From the NCBI RefSeq assembly GCF_004137355.1, contig NZ_SDVB01000191.1, forward strand, positions 62,001-126,000: a DNA stretch of 64,000 nt, in the 5' to 3' direction. Under the pieces are notes generated by a model. The model was not told the DNA's origin. It did not search any database and saw only the letters and a program-made list of their open reading frames with translations. The translations under genes and the position numbers were made by a program. Source of the stretch: Ciceribacter ferrooxidans. GTDB lineage: Bacteria; Pseudomonadota; Alphaproteobacteria; Rhizobiales; Rhizobiaceae. This document shows positions 51,080-59,600 of this stretch, piece after piece (the first letter of the stretch is position 1; each line of letters starts with the position of its first letter).

Positions 51080-53508
51080 TGGGTTGCCCGACAGACGACG
51101 TCGGGAATGGTGACCTGTTCGCCGGCCTTCGGGCGGAAGCCGAATTCCGCGACGCATGGAGTGCCGTCCGACCTGCTGATGGTTACCCGGTTATGCGCCG
51201 TCAGATGTGTCAGAAAGGCTTGCCCGTCATAGCCGACGAAGAAGTCCTCGCCGCTCTCCTCGACACGGCCCGTGGAGCCGATCTCGATGTAGGAGCCGCC
51301 TTCATCGCGCAGCGTGACGAGGGCTGCGGCCGCCTGGGTCTCGACATCGAAACGGATTACGGTCCCGCTGCGGTCTGCGGGGATCGTCGTGCTTTTCGTT
51401 TCGGCGACCACGGCGTCGACCGGCAGATTGGTGGGATCGATCGTCACACGGTTCGGCTCGTAGGAGCGCAGATTCGGCAATAGAAGCTTGCCCCTGCCGT
51501 TGCTTCGTCCGGCCGGCCTGTTCTCGTAGAGGACATCGACTCCCGGAGCGCCCGTATCGATGACGGCAAAAGCGTCGTCGATCCTGTTGGAGAGGAAAAC
51601 GTCGCCGCCTGCAAAGACGATGGCTCCGTCGACCTGCCCTGTCGCCTGCAGGTGTTCGCCGTGCTGTGCGGCGCCCGCTTCGAAACGGGCGGTCTCCGTG
51701 CGATAGGTGACGGTGGCGGAACGATGGGTCCGCGTTCCTTCCGAATTGCGCAACCGCCAGCCGAGACTGCCGCTCTCGGTGCCGGCGGACTTTGCGATGT
51801 CGGCGGTGAAGGCGCTACCATCCGATCCTGACGATACGCTCGCCGCGCCGTAGATATCCTTGCCGAGTTGCACCGACAGGCCGGCGAAGATGCCGAAGGA
51901 ACCCCGGTCCGCGAGATCGGTGAAACCGCTGGCGAAGAACGAGACGCGATTGTTGATCTGCCGGCTGTAAGAGAGGCCGACGAGCTGTGAGCGGTCTCCG
52001 TCGACGGTCTCCACGTTGGTAAAGCTCAGATTGAGCGTCGAGGGGTCGAAGCTCAGGGGAACGGAAAGAGCGATCTGGTCGAGCGCACGAGGCGGCGAGG
52101 CTCGAAACCTTTCCTCGGGCGTTGCCGGACCGAAGGTGATCGCGGCGATGTCGTCGTAGTCGCCGAACGTGTGCTGGCTGCGGGCGTAGAGACGCCAGTC
52201 TCCGAATTCCATTTCGACGCTTCCGGCGAGCTGGAAGCCTGCCCTGTCTCCATAGCTGCTGGCAGACCCGGCAAGCGAGGCTACGCCGTAGGAGCCCAGT
52301 CCGAACGCAGCGCCGCCGCCACCGTTCAGGAGCCCGCCCCCGCCTTCTGCGTGGGCCTCGACCGTCAGCCAGTCGTCGACGCCGTAGCGCAACGTGCCCG
52401 ACCCCACGAGATCGCTGCTGTAGTCATTGGATTCCGTTCCGTAGAAGCGCCGCGCATAGCCGGCCTCCAGCGAGTAGTCCGCCAGCCCCGTTGCGAGCAG
52501 GTTGGAGGAAGCAAAGAACGGCGTGTCGGACGTCGTCTCCCGCCCGAGCGCATCGCGTACCACGAGACGTGCCATGCCGGCTCCGGTGACGACCGGCAGA
52601 TTGATGATTTCGAAGGGCCCTTCCGGAATAGTTTCGCTGAGGCGGCGTGCGTTGTCGACGTAGACGTCGACCGTTGAGGGGACGGCGGCCGATCCCGAGA
52701 GCTGCGGCAGCGGCATCGTCACGAGGTCCGGCCGCAGCCCGAAATTACGCTTTACCTGGACACCGCCCATGCGGATCGGTCGGGTCCAGCCGAGGCCGCC
52801 GGTGATGAGATCGCCGACCTGATAGGTCGTCATCGTGTCGGGGTCCGAATACGACCAGTTCGTTTCCAGGCGGGTCGAGTCGTAGCGATCATCCGTCGAG
52901 GTGCTCAGCAACTGCGAACTCGACAAAACCCCGTAAGGGCTGAAGACGCGCCCCTCTAACCAGCCGGAAAGGCCCTGGAAATCCCAGATTTTCCCTGCAT
53001 CGCCTCCTCCGGTATTGCCGTAGATCGTGTAGTTGATGAGCCCTCCGAAGCTGCTGTCCGCCTTCTCCTCCCCCGGGTCGCTTCTCGTAGGCCTGTGGGC
53101 GTCGATGATGCGCGCGGATATGCTGTCGAACTGGACATCGAAATAGATGGCCTGCAATGTCGCATCATAGCGGTAGGTGACCCCAGGCAGTTTCGAGATG
53201 TCGACCAGGCCGTCGGCCCGGACGGCCTCAGCTGCCGGGATGATCCCGACATTGCGGAGCTGGTCAGGGGCGATCGCGAGTGCTCCATCGTCGTCGCGTA
53301 TGAAGCCGGCGATCAGCCTGGTCGACCGCCCGTTGACGAAGACCTCCAGCTGCAGGTCGAGGGGTGCGGCAAGCGACGTATCCGTGTCGACACCGGTACC
53401 GGCCGGCGGCAGCCGCTGGGCACGCGCCCGGGAGGCGCTGGGGTCGACGGCGAGTGAAACAGACAGCGAGAACAGAATGCTAGCCGCCCCGCATGCGCGC
53501 TTGCGCAT
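51076..53508 (-). CDS. Fimbrial outer-membrane usher (FimD/PapC-like)
   Basis: An 810-residue usher starting MRKRACGAASILFSLSVSL. N-terminal chaperone-binding domain (PLDLQLEVFVNGRSTRLI), beta-barrel with a plug region, conserved LNTYGDLI-type features such as VQVKRNFGLRPDLVTMPLPQ, VPSTVDVYVDNARRLSETIPEGPFEI, GMARLVVRDALGRET and SYSRQINNRVSFFASGF, and a C-terminal domain ending in a Cys pair near DGTPCVAEFGF and PDVVCRA. It belongs to the usher branch that works with SCPU subunits. The start lies 28 bp within the chaperone gene end. Confidence 0.92.
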   Translation of the reverse strand: MRKRACGAASILFSLSVSLAVDPSASRARAQRLPPAGTGVDTDTSLAAPLDLQLEVFVNGRSTRLIAGFIRDDDGALAIAPDQLRNVGIIPAAEAVRADGLVDISKLPGVTYRYDATLQAIYFDVQFDSISARIIDAHRPTRSDPGEEKADSSFGGLINYTIYGNTGGGDAGKIWDFQGLSGWLEGRVFSPYGVLSSSQLLSTSTDDRYDSTRLETNWSYSDPDTMTTYQVGDLITGGLGWTRPIRMGGVQVKRNFGLRPDLVTMPLPQLSGSAAVPSTVDVYVDNARRLSETIPEGPFEIINLPVVTGAGMARLVVRDALGRETTSDTPFFASSNLLATGLADYSLEAGYARRFYGTESNDYSSDLVGSGTLRYGVDDWLTVEAHAEGGGGLLNGGGGAAFGLGSYGVASLAGSASSYGDRAGFQLAGSVEMEFGDWRLYARSQHTFGDYDDIAAITFGPATPEERFRASPPRALDQIALSVPLSFDPSTLNLSFTNVETVDGDRSQLVGLSYSRQINNRVSFFASGFTDLADRGSFGIFAGLSVQLGKDIYGAASVSSGSDGSAFTADIAKSAGTESGSLGWRLRNSEGTRTHRSATVTYRTETARFEAGAAQHGEHLQATGQVDGAIVFAGGDVFLSNRIDDAFAVIDTGAPGVDVLYENRPAGRSNGRGKLLLPNLRSYEPNRVTIDPTNLPVDAVVAETKSTTIPADRSGTVIRFDVETQAAAALVTLRDEGGSYIEIGSTGRVEESGEDFFVGYDGQAFLTHLTAHNRVTISRSDGTPCVAEFGFRPKAGEQVTIPDVVCRATQ

Positions 53509-54196
53509 TCAGGCGCCCTCCTTCACTGTCGGCGCTGATCGTCACGGTTCCTCCGGAGGGGCCGCTTTTTGCGGGCACGAACCAGGCGACCGAGGACTTT
53601 CCGAGCACGTAACCGACAAGCCCCCCGCGGCGGGCGAGCGTTCTTCCCTTGCTACTCAGGACGAGGTTGGAGACCCGCAGGCGCTGAGTTCCATCGTTGC
53701 GAACCGTCACGACATAGCCTCCACGCCCCCGCTCGATTGTCCACGATGTGGCTGGAGAGGAGTCGGGCGGCGTGAAGAAGACCGGAATAGAGTGCCGCAC
53801 GACGAGATTCACCACGCCCGCCTGCCGTCTCGATGGTTCGGGAAGCTCGTCGACAATGAGACGGTAGCTTTCCTCCCTACCGATCGCCCTCTTGGATGTG
53901 CGGACGACGCGGATCAGATTCTCGCCTCCCGGATTGAGGGCGATGATCGGCGGGCTCGCGGCGACGTCGTTCGTCGGCGTATAGACGTCCTCCCCGTCCT
54001 TCTGGTCCCAGCGGAAGACCCGGACCTGCACGTGGATCGCACGCGGTGCGTCGTTCCAGACGCGGATGGTCGAGGCGGCCTGCGGGACCTTCATGTCGAG
54101 GATGACCGGCGCGACCCGTAACGACGCGGCGTGCGACGACGGACCGAAGAGGATGAAAGTTGTCAGGCATACGATGAGCGAGATGATCGGCTGCAT
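53480..54196 (-). CDS. Periplasmic fimbrial chaperone (PapD-like)
   Basis: A 238-residue chaperone starting MQPIISLIVCLTTFILFG at 54196 (GGGAGGAA ribosome site), signal peptide cleaved near SHA-ASLR. The PapD fold signatures are SLRVAPVILDMKVPQAASTIRVWN, VQVRVFRWDQ, NLIRVVR, SYRLIVDELP and VVRHSIPVFFTPP, with the edge strand that caps pilus subunits. It probably serves the SCPU subunits on both sides. Its end overlaps the usher start by 29 bp. Confidence 0.92.
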   Translation of the reverse strand: MQPIISLIVCLTTFILFGPSSHAASLRVAPVILDMKVPQAASTIRVWNDAPRAIHVQVRVFRWDQKDGEDVYTPTNDVAASPPIIALNPGGENLIRVVRTSKRAIGREESYRLIVDELPEPSRRQAGVVNLVVRHSIPVFFTPPDSSPATSWTIERGRGGYVVTVRNDGTQRLRVSNLVLSSKGRTLARRGGLVGYVLGKSSVAWFVPAKSGPSGGTVTISADSEGGRLNAQARMRGG

Positions 54197-54217
54197 AATT
54201 CCTCCCAACACGATCAA

Positions 54218-54279
54218 GGGCACTGGGTCCGAGATGGCTCGGCACCGTGCCCCGATATCACGCGTCAATATCGCGCGTG
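54218..54279 (-). terminator. Two stem-loops between the major subunit and chaperone genes
   Basis: On the minus strand, hairpin CACGCG-N9-CGCGTG (54279-54259) is followed by a nested structure GGGCAC...CCGAG-ATGG-CTCGG...GTGCCC (54252-54218). They fill the 86-bp gap between the major subunit stop and the chaperone start, as in fimbrial operons where processing or partial termination keeps the pilin in excess. Confidence 0.5.
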
Positions 54280-54282
54280 GTT

Positions 54283-54780
54283 TCAGTAGGTCACGGTCAC
54301 CGTAATCGTGTCCGAGTAGGTACCCGCCGCCGGGGTCGACTGGGCAGGCACCTGGCCGTAGACGGTGTAGACCTGCGACGCGCCTGTTCCGGTGCCGGAG
54401 ACGGTGTCCGTTCCGATCGTTTCACCCCAGACGGTGGTGTGGGCGGCATCCGAGTAGAGGGAGTATGTGACGGTCGCAGACGCCGGCCCGGTCATCCTGC
54501 GCGAAGCCACGGTCGCCCCTGCGCCGAGGCCGGCGTTCAGACCCACATTATAGGTCGTCCCGTTCGTGCACTGGACAGTGATTTCGCTGGTTCCTGTCGT
54601 AGCAGACGACAGAACACCGGAGGCACCGAAGTCGAGCGTGGTGGCAGAGTTGATCAGGCATTCGGCAGTGATCTGGATCTGCACAGTAAAGCTGTCAGTT
54701 GTCGTTTGCGCTTCTGCGGGGCAGGTCAACAACGGCACACCGGCGAGAAACGCGAAGGCAGTCGAGAAGCTGAGACGCAT
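54283..54780 (-). CDS. Spore coat U domain protein, putative major fimbrial subunit
   Basis: A 165-residue secreted protein with a signal peptide (MRLSFSTAFAFLAGVPL, cleaved near AEA-QTTT). One SCPU domain: VQIQITAECLINSATTLDFG, ITVQCTNGTTYNVGLNAGL, RRMTGPASATVTYSLYSDA and YGQVPAQSTPAAGTYSDTI, ending TVTVTY. It is the first gene of the operon, directly behind a very AT-rich promoter region, as expected for the abundant structural subunit. Confidence 0.85.
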   Translation of the reverse strand: MRLSFSTAFAFLAGVPLLTCPAEAQTTTDSFTVQIQITAECLINSATTLDFGASGVLSSATTGTSEITVQCTNGTTYNVGLNAGLGAGATVASRRMTGPASATVTYSLYSDAAHTTVWGETIGTDTVSGTGTGASQVYTVYGQVPAQSTPAAGTYSDTITVTVTY

Positions 54781-55266
54781 CTGACCTCCGAATCATTTTC
54801 AGTAGCATAACATGGTTATAATATAATAATATATAAAATATTAATATATAGCCTGTGAGGGGACCTCCGGCTGATCCATCGCTGTCCATCTTCCTGTGTG
54901 CTCCGCGTTGAACTCGCTTCTTGCTGATGAGGCGATGCTTCTGGCGGACGTAAATCCGACGATACTATTCACTGTAGTCGGGCCGCCAAGAACGCGATCC
55001 AAGCGAAGCGTCTGGCGAACCATACGTCTTTGGGAAGGTCAGCTTTGCCGGATCAAATACACCACGCCGACTTTAATCCGGACGACAGGAGAAGAAGGTG
55101 CTCGGGACCACCCGCGCTGCCGGCCGTCTGCAGCTTCACGGTGAGTGAGAACTAAAGTAGAGTTTATTGATGTACGTCATGGAAGCAGTGGTGCTTCGAG
55201 GAGAACGTGAAGCGTATCGGAGATCCGATTGCACCGATCGAAACCTGACACTTCGGAGCGATGGCG
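54781..55266. other. AT-rich intergenic region with divergent promoters
   Basis: A 486-bp gap. 54805-54850 is almost pure A/T (TTATAATATAATAATATATA and following), unlike the GC-rich surroundings, and contains -10-like TATAAT right upstream of the fimbrial operon. Such tracts are typical targets of silencers such as MucR/Ros or H-NS-like proteins. CCGGAT/ATCCGG at about 55050-55080 is a weak inverted repeat. No gene is supported. Confidence 0.55.
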
Positions 55267-55713
55267 ATGGAATACGAACTCGACCTGGACGCGGCGCATG
55301 TCGTCGAATGGCTAAAGCGGGAGGTTGCATCGGCCGGGAAGCCCCGATTTGAGATAGACGCGAGCAAGATGTTCTTCACCGACGATGCCGGCGGTCAGCT
55401 TGAGGCTATCGCTGAGACCGACGACCTCCAAGCCCTTTCCACCGTCGGGATTCTGGAAGTGAAGCCATTGGTGGACAGCGGCGGACACTGGCTGCTGCGG
55501 ATCAGGATTGAAGACGTCCTCGGGAGCGGCCTGCCTGAGGGAGGAACGGTATCCGACGAGTCGGAGGAGATGACCCTCCAGGGTTTCGAAGAGGATTTCG
55601 TGAAACCTGATCGGGGAACGGCCCAAGTGACGGTCGAGCTGGAAACCGATCAGGACCGGCAGAAGTTCGAACGGTTTCTGAGCGATGTTCAGACGGACAG
55701 ACATGCATCTTGA
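55267..55713 (+). CDS. Hypothetical cytoplasmic protein paired with the BON-domain gene
   Basis: A 148-residue acidic protein starting MEYELDLDAAHVVEWL at 55267 (GGAG 8 bp upstream). Predicted alternating alpha/beta: RFEIDASKMFFTDDAGGQ, GILEVKPLVDSGGHWLLRIRIEDVLG, and a C-terminal helix DQDRQKFERFLSDVQ. No signal peptide. I do not recognise the family. It is 19 bp upstream of the BON protein and almost certainly co-transcribed, so the two may act together. Confidence 0.65.
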   Translation: MEYELDLDAAHVVEWLKREVASAGKPRFEIDASKMFFTDDAGGQLEAIAETDDLQALSTVGILEVKPLVDSGGHWLLRIRIEDVLGSGLPEGGTVSDESEEMTLQGFEEDFVKPDRGTAQVTVELETDQDRQKFERFLSDVQTDRHAS

Positions 55714-55732
55714 CGAGGTTACGGAGGATCTC

Positions 55733-56473
55733 ATGTTCGGACTCGAACCGGAAAGGATACGCAAGATCGTCGATGAGCTGCGTGGGCGTCTGTCGGGGGA
55801 AAGCCGCCTCGGGAGTCGGTTCAAGGCCGATGGCCTTTCGCTGGAAGGCGACGGAACGCTGATCTTCGAAGCGGAAGTGGATGGTGTTGCCCAGAAGAAG
55901 CTCGCGCTCGAGATTGCTGCAGCGATGCCCGACGTCGTTGCCACTGTCGACCGCGTCCGAGTGAAGCCGGCATCGCCCATGGGAGACGCCGAGATTCTCG
56001 CCCGTCTGCGGCGCGAATACGCGGAAGATCCGGCTCTTGCGAGTCTGAACGTCGAGGAGATCAGGGGCGGGCACTGCGAGACGATTTCGAAGTCGCCGGA
56101 TGCCCATGGCGACATCGACTACGAGGTCGTTGACGGGGTTGTCACCTTGAACGGCTCCGTGCCAGGCCTGACCATCAAGCGCTACATCGGCCTGCTCGCG
56201 TGGTGGGTGCCGGGGTCGCGTGACGTCATAAACGGAATTGTCGCCGGGGACGACGACGAGGACAGTGCCGACAGGATCGCTGAGGCGGTCCGGCTTGCAT
56301 TGGAAAAGGACCCTTACGTCGATGCGGCACAGGTCAAGGTCGGTGTTCGCAACCGGACCGTCCGCCTCACCGGCTATTTGCCGAGCGACGACCAACGGCG
56401 CATGGCGGAGAATGACGCCTGGTACATATTCGGTGTCGACGAAGTCGTGAACGAGATCGCAGTCGGACCGTAG
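55733..56473 (+). CDS. BON-domain protein (cytoplasmic, 246 aa)
   Basis: ATG 55733 is chosen for its GGAGG ribosome site; longer frames start at 55685 and 55703. Two clear BON domains are seen: YEVVDGVVTLNGSVPGLTIKRYI to SRDVINGIVAG, and RIAEAVRLALEKDPYVDAAQ to VRNRTVRLTGYLPSDDQRRM to FGVDEVVNEIAVG. Residues 1-70 may form a related domain. BON domains usually bind phospholipid in the envelope, but here there is no signal peptide, so a cytoplasmic or membrane-peripheral stress role is more likely. Confidence 0.82.
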   Translation: MFGLEPERIRKIVDELRGRLSGESRLGSRFKADGLSLEGDGTLIFEAEVDGVAQKKLALEIAAAMPDVVATVDRVRVKPASPMGDAEILARLRREYAEDPALASLNVEEIRGGHCETISKSPDAHGDIDYEVVDGVVTLNGSVPGLTIKRYIGLLAWWVPGSRDVINGIVAGDDDEDSADRIAEAVRLALEKDPYVDAAQVKVGVRNRTVRLTGYLPSDDQRRMAENDAWYIFGVDEVVNEIAVGP

Positions 56474-56604
56474 GTTACCCTGCCGATCGACATTTTGTCT
56501 CGGCGCTTCCGGGCGAGGGCAAAAAAGCGACATCGTCGGGACCGGGCGAAGCCCGTTCGCGTGCGAACGAAATGCAGAGCGACGTCTCCAGAATTCGCGA
56601 CCGG

Positions 56605-56638
56605 CGGGATGTCCTCCAACGCAAGTGAGGACATCCCG
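56605..56638. terminator. Stem-loop between convergent genes
   Basis: CGGGATGTCCTC and GAGGACATCCCG form a perfect 12-bp stem with a 10-nt loop, between the BON gene stop (56473) and the stop of the large secreted protein (56648). It may serve both transcripts; no T-run follows. Confidence 0.65.
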
Positions 56639-56647
56639 GACCGCCTT

Positions 56648-59600
56648 TTATTGCACCGGTGGCAGTATCCGCAGCAGCGGCGGGATCGTCTCGCGCGGCT
56701 TCGGAGTCGTCTGGCCCGGAACCGGTTCCACCGGCCGGAAAAGCGGCACGCAGCGCTCGCGTCTGGCGTCCCAGCGCGTGTTGCGGGGGCAGACGCAGGC
56801 CTGCTGCTTCGCGCTCCAGGTCCGGCCGCCCGTGCAGGCCGGAGGCTTGGTGGTCGGCGGTACGACGATGTCGCCGGGCCGTCCGCAGGTCAGGCTTCCG
56901 ACCCGCCGGATCTGCCAGCCCTGGCGGGAGAGGGACGCGGCACGGTCCGGGTCGATCTGCTTCCACCCGCGCGGGCAGTTTTCGGTCGTCGCCTGCGGGC
57001 GGGCACAATAGAGCACCTGCTCGCCACTGCGGCGCACGACCACTTCGAAGCCCGCGGGTATCCGGCTGCGGCTCGGATAAGCCTTGTAACCGGTCGGGCA
57101 GACGAGTTGCGGCGGGCGGGCACAGTAGAGGACTTGCCCGCCACTGCGGCGTGCGACCACCTCCCAGCCCTTCGGTATCCGGTTCTGGTTCTGGAAGGCC
57201 TGATAGCCCGACGGACAGCTGACCGGTTGCGGGCGAGCGCAGAAGAGCACTTGGCCGCCACGTTCCCGACGCACCACCTCGGAATTCGGCGGGATCTGGT
57301 CCTTGTTGCGATAGGCGGTGTAGCCGGAGGGACATGTGAGCGGGGCAGGGGCGACACCGCACAGGATCGTCCGGCCGCCACGACTGACGGCCGTGATCCT
57401 CCACCCTTGCGCCCGCAGGGCGTCGGCGCGGGCGGGGTCCACCGGTGTCTGGCCTGCCTTGCAGACCGGCGGCGGCACGACGGGCTCACGGACGGCGACC
57501 GTCGCGCAGGCATTGTCGTTTGCCGCATTGGCATCCCCCTCGCCCCAGGAGGCGAAGAGCCGGCGGACGAGTGCCGTGTCGATCACGCCGGTTTCAGACA
57601 GTCCGGCGCTTCGCTGGAAATCGGCAATCGCCTTGCGCGTCCTGCTGCCGGCCTGTCCGTCGGCCTCGCCCGCGGCAAACCCGAGCTGGTTCAGCGCCTG
57701 CTGGACCGCCGTGACGAGTGTCGTCTCGTTCCAGTCGAGACGGGCGCAGTTGCGTGCCGATCCCGAACCGGTGCGGACCGGCTCGAGCGCCAGGGCGAGC
57801 GTGCGCGACTCTCCCGGCCTGAGGGTCGTGCGGGGATAACTGCAGAGGAACGTTCCGCGGCTTTCCCGGCACGTCCAGGGCGAAGGCTCGAAGCCGGCGA
57901 GCCTTGCGCTTCCGGGCGTAAAGACGTCGCTGACTCTGAGCGGCCCGACATAGGTCGTGCGGCTGGCATTGGTGACGGTGACCAGGAAGTCGCATGGCGA
58001 ACCGGCGACACAAGTATCGCGACCGGCCGACTTGCTGACTGCGAGATCCGCAGCCGCGACATTTGCCGGCGGTGGGGGTGTGGGCGGAGAAGGCGGCGGC
58101 GAGGGCGGGGTCGTCGGCTCCTGCGGCTGCAGGATCATGATCGTGCTGGTGTGACGGTCATTCTCCGGCTTGTGGTCCTTCACCTGCGTGTCGGGCCACA
58201 GCAGCTCCTTGCGATGGACGATACGGCGGTGGGGGAAATCGGCCGGGATGTCGAGCGTCATGTGGATGTCGGCCGCGGCACCCGGCTTCAGAACCATCTC
58301 CCTGCTGTCGCATTCGTAGCGTCCGGTTCCCCTCACCCGGCAGGTGAGACCGGAGGTACGGCTCTCGATGCTGCTGATCGTGACGCCGGGATCGAGCGTG
58401 CCGCGCAGGCCGGCGGCACCCTTGAACAGCCGTCCGCCGCGGTTCTCGATCCTGACGTCGATCGGGCAGGACGTTCCGAGCTCGCAGGTGGTCGCGCCCC
58501 AGGGCGCGAGGTCGGCGGCAAGCACCGGCACGGTAACGCAGACCGGTCCGTCATTGGCGGCATTGTCGTCGCCGGTATAGGTCGATCCGATGTACCAGTC
58601 CGGCGGTGGTGCGTCCCAGTTCATTGCCGCGCAGTTCTCGACCACGTCGCCGGCGACGGGATCAGGCAGGCGAACATTGAGAGACGTTTCCTGCGTCGTT
58701 CCGGGTGGAACGACGGCGCCGGCCGTCACGCAGGTTACGGTGTCCGGCATCGCGGTGTTGCAGGTGAAGACACCGCCGGTAACCCCCTCCAGCGTCGAGC
58801 CGGCGGGCATCTCGTCGGTGAAGGTCATCAGCCCGACAAAGGGCGCCGGTCCGTGACTGGTGACGCCGATCGTGAAATCGCAGGCGCCGCCCTCGTAGCA
58901 TTCGGCCGGGCCGGTTTTGGCGATTTCCAGATCGAAGCCTTCGTCGGCGAGCGTCGGGACGCAGGTTCCGTCGCTGTTTTCCGGGGCACCGTCTGCCGGG
59001 TTGTCGTTCGGAGGCATGCCGGGTGCGGCCCAGTCGAAGGTGATGCAGTTGAACATCGGATCGGCCGGCGCCGGATCCGGGATTGCGACCGTGAGGGTCA
59101 GGTCGCGGGTGTCGCCCGGATGGAGCGTGTGCGGACCGCCGTTGAGCGTGCAGCGGATCGGCAGTCCCGCGATGCAGGTCCACTCGGGATTGGCGGAAAC
59201 CAGTGTAACGCCTGGCTCCTGCGTATCTTCGACGACCACCTGGCCGGTATAGTCGTCCGGCCCGCTGTTGGAGACGGTGATGTGATAGGTGCAGTCGCCG
59301 CCGGCATCGCAGTGAGCCGGCCCTTGTTTGGCGAGGGAAAGATCGAAGAAGCCTGCGCCGTCGAGCACGTTGACCGTGAAGCAGGCAAGGTCGGGGTGCA
59401 GGTCAGCGGGGCCGTCGTTCGCGGCCATGCCGCCCCAGTTGATCTCGGCACAGTTCTCAATGGTGCCGCCGGCAATGCCGTCCGGCAACTTCATGCGGAC
59501 GAAGATGTGGACTATCCCGCCGACAGGAAGAGCCAAGTCGGGCGTCTGGCAGAGGATATCGTTGCCGCTCGGAGCACAGGTGACCGTGCCGGGGTCGAAA

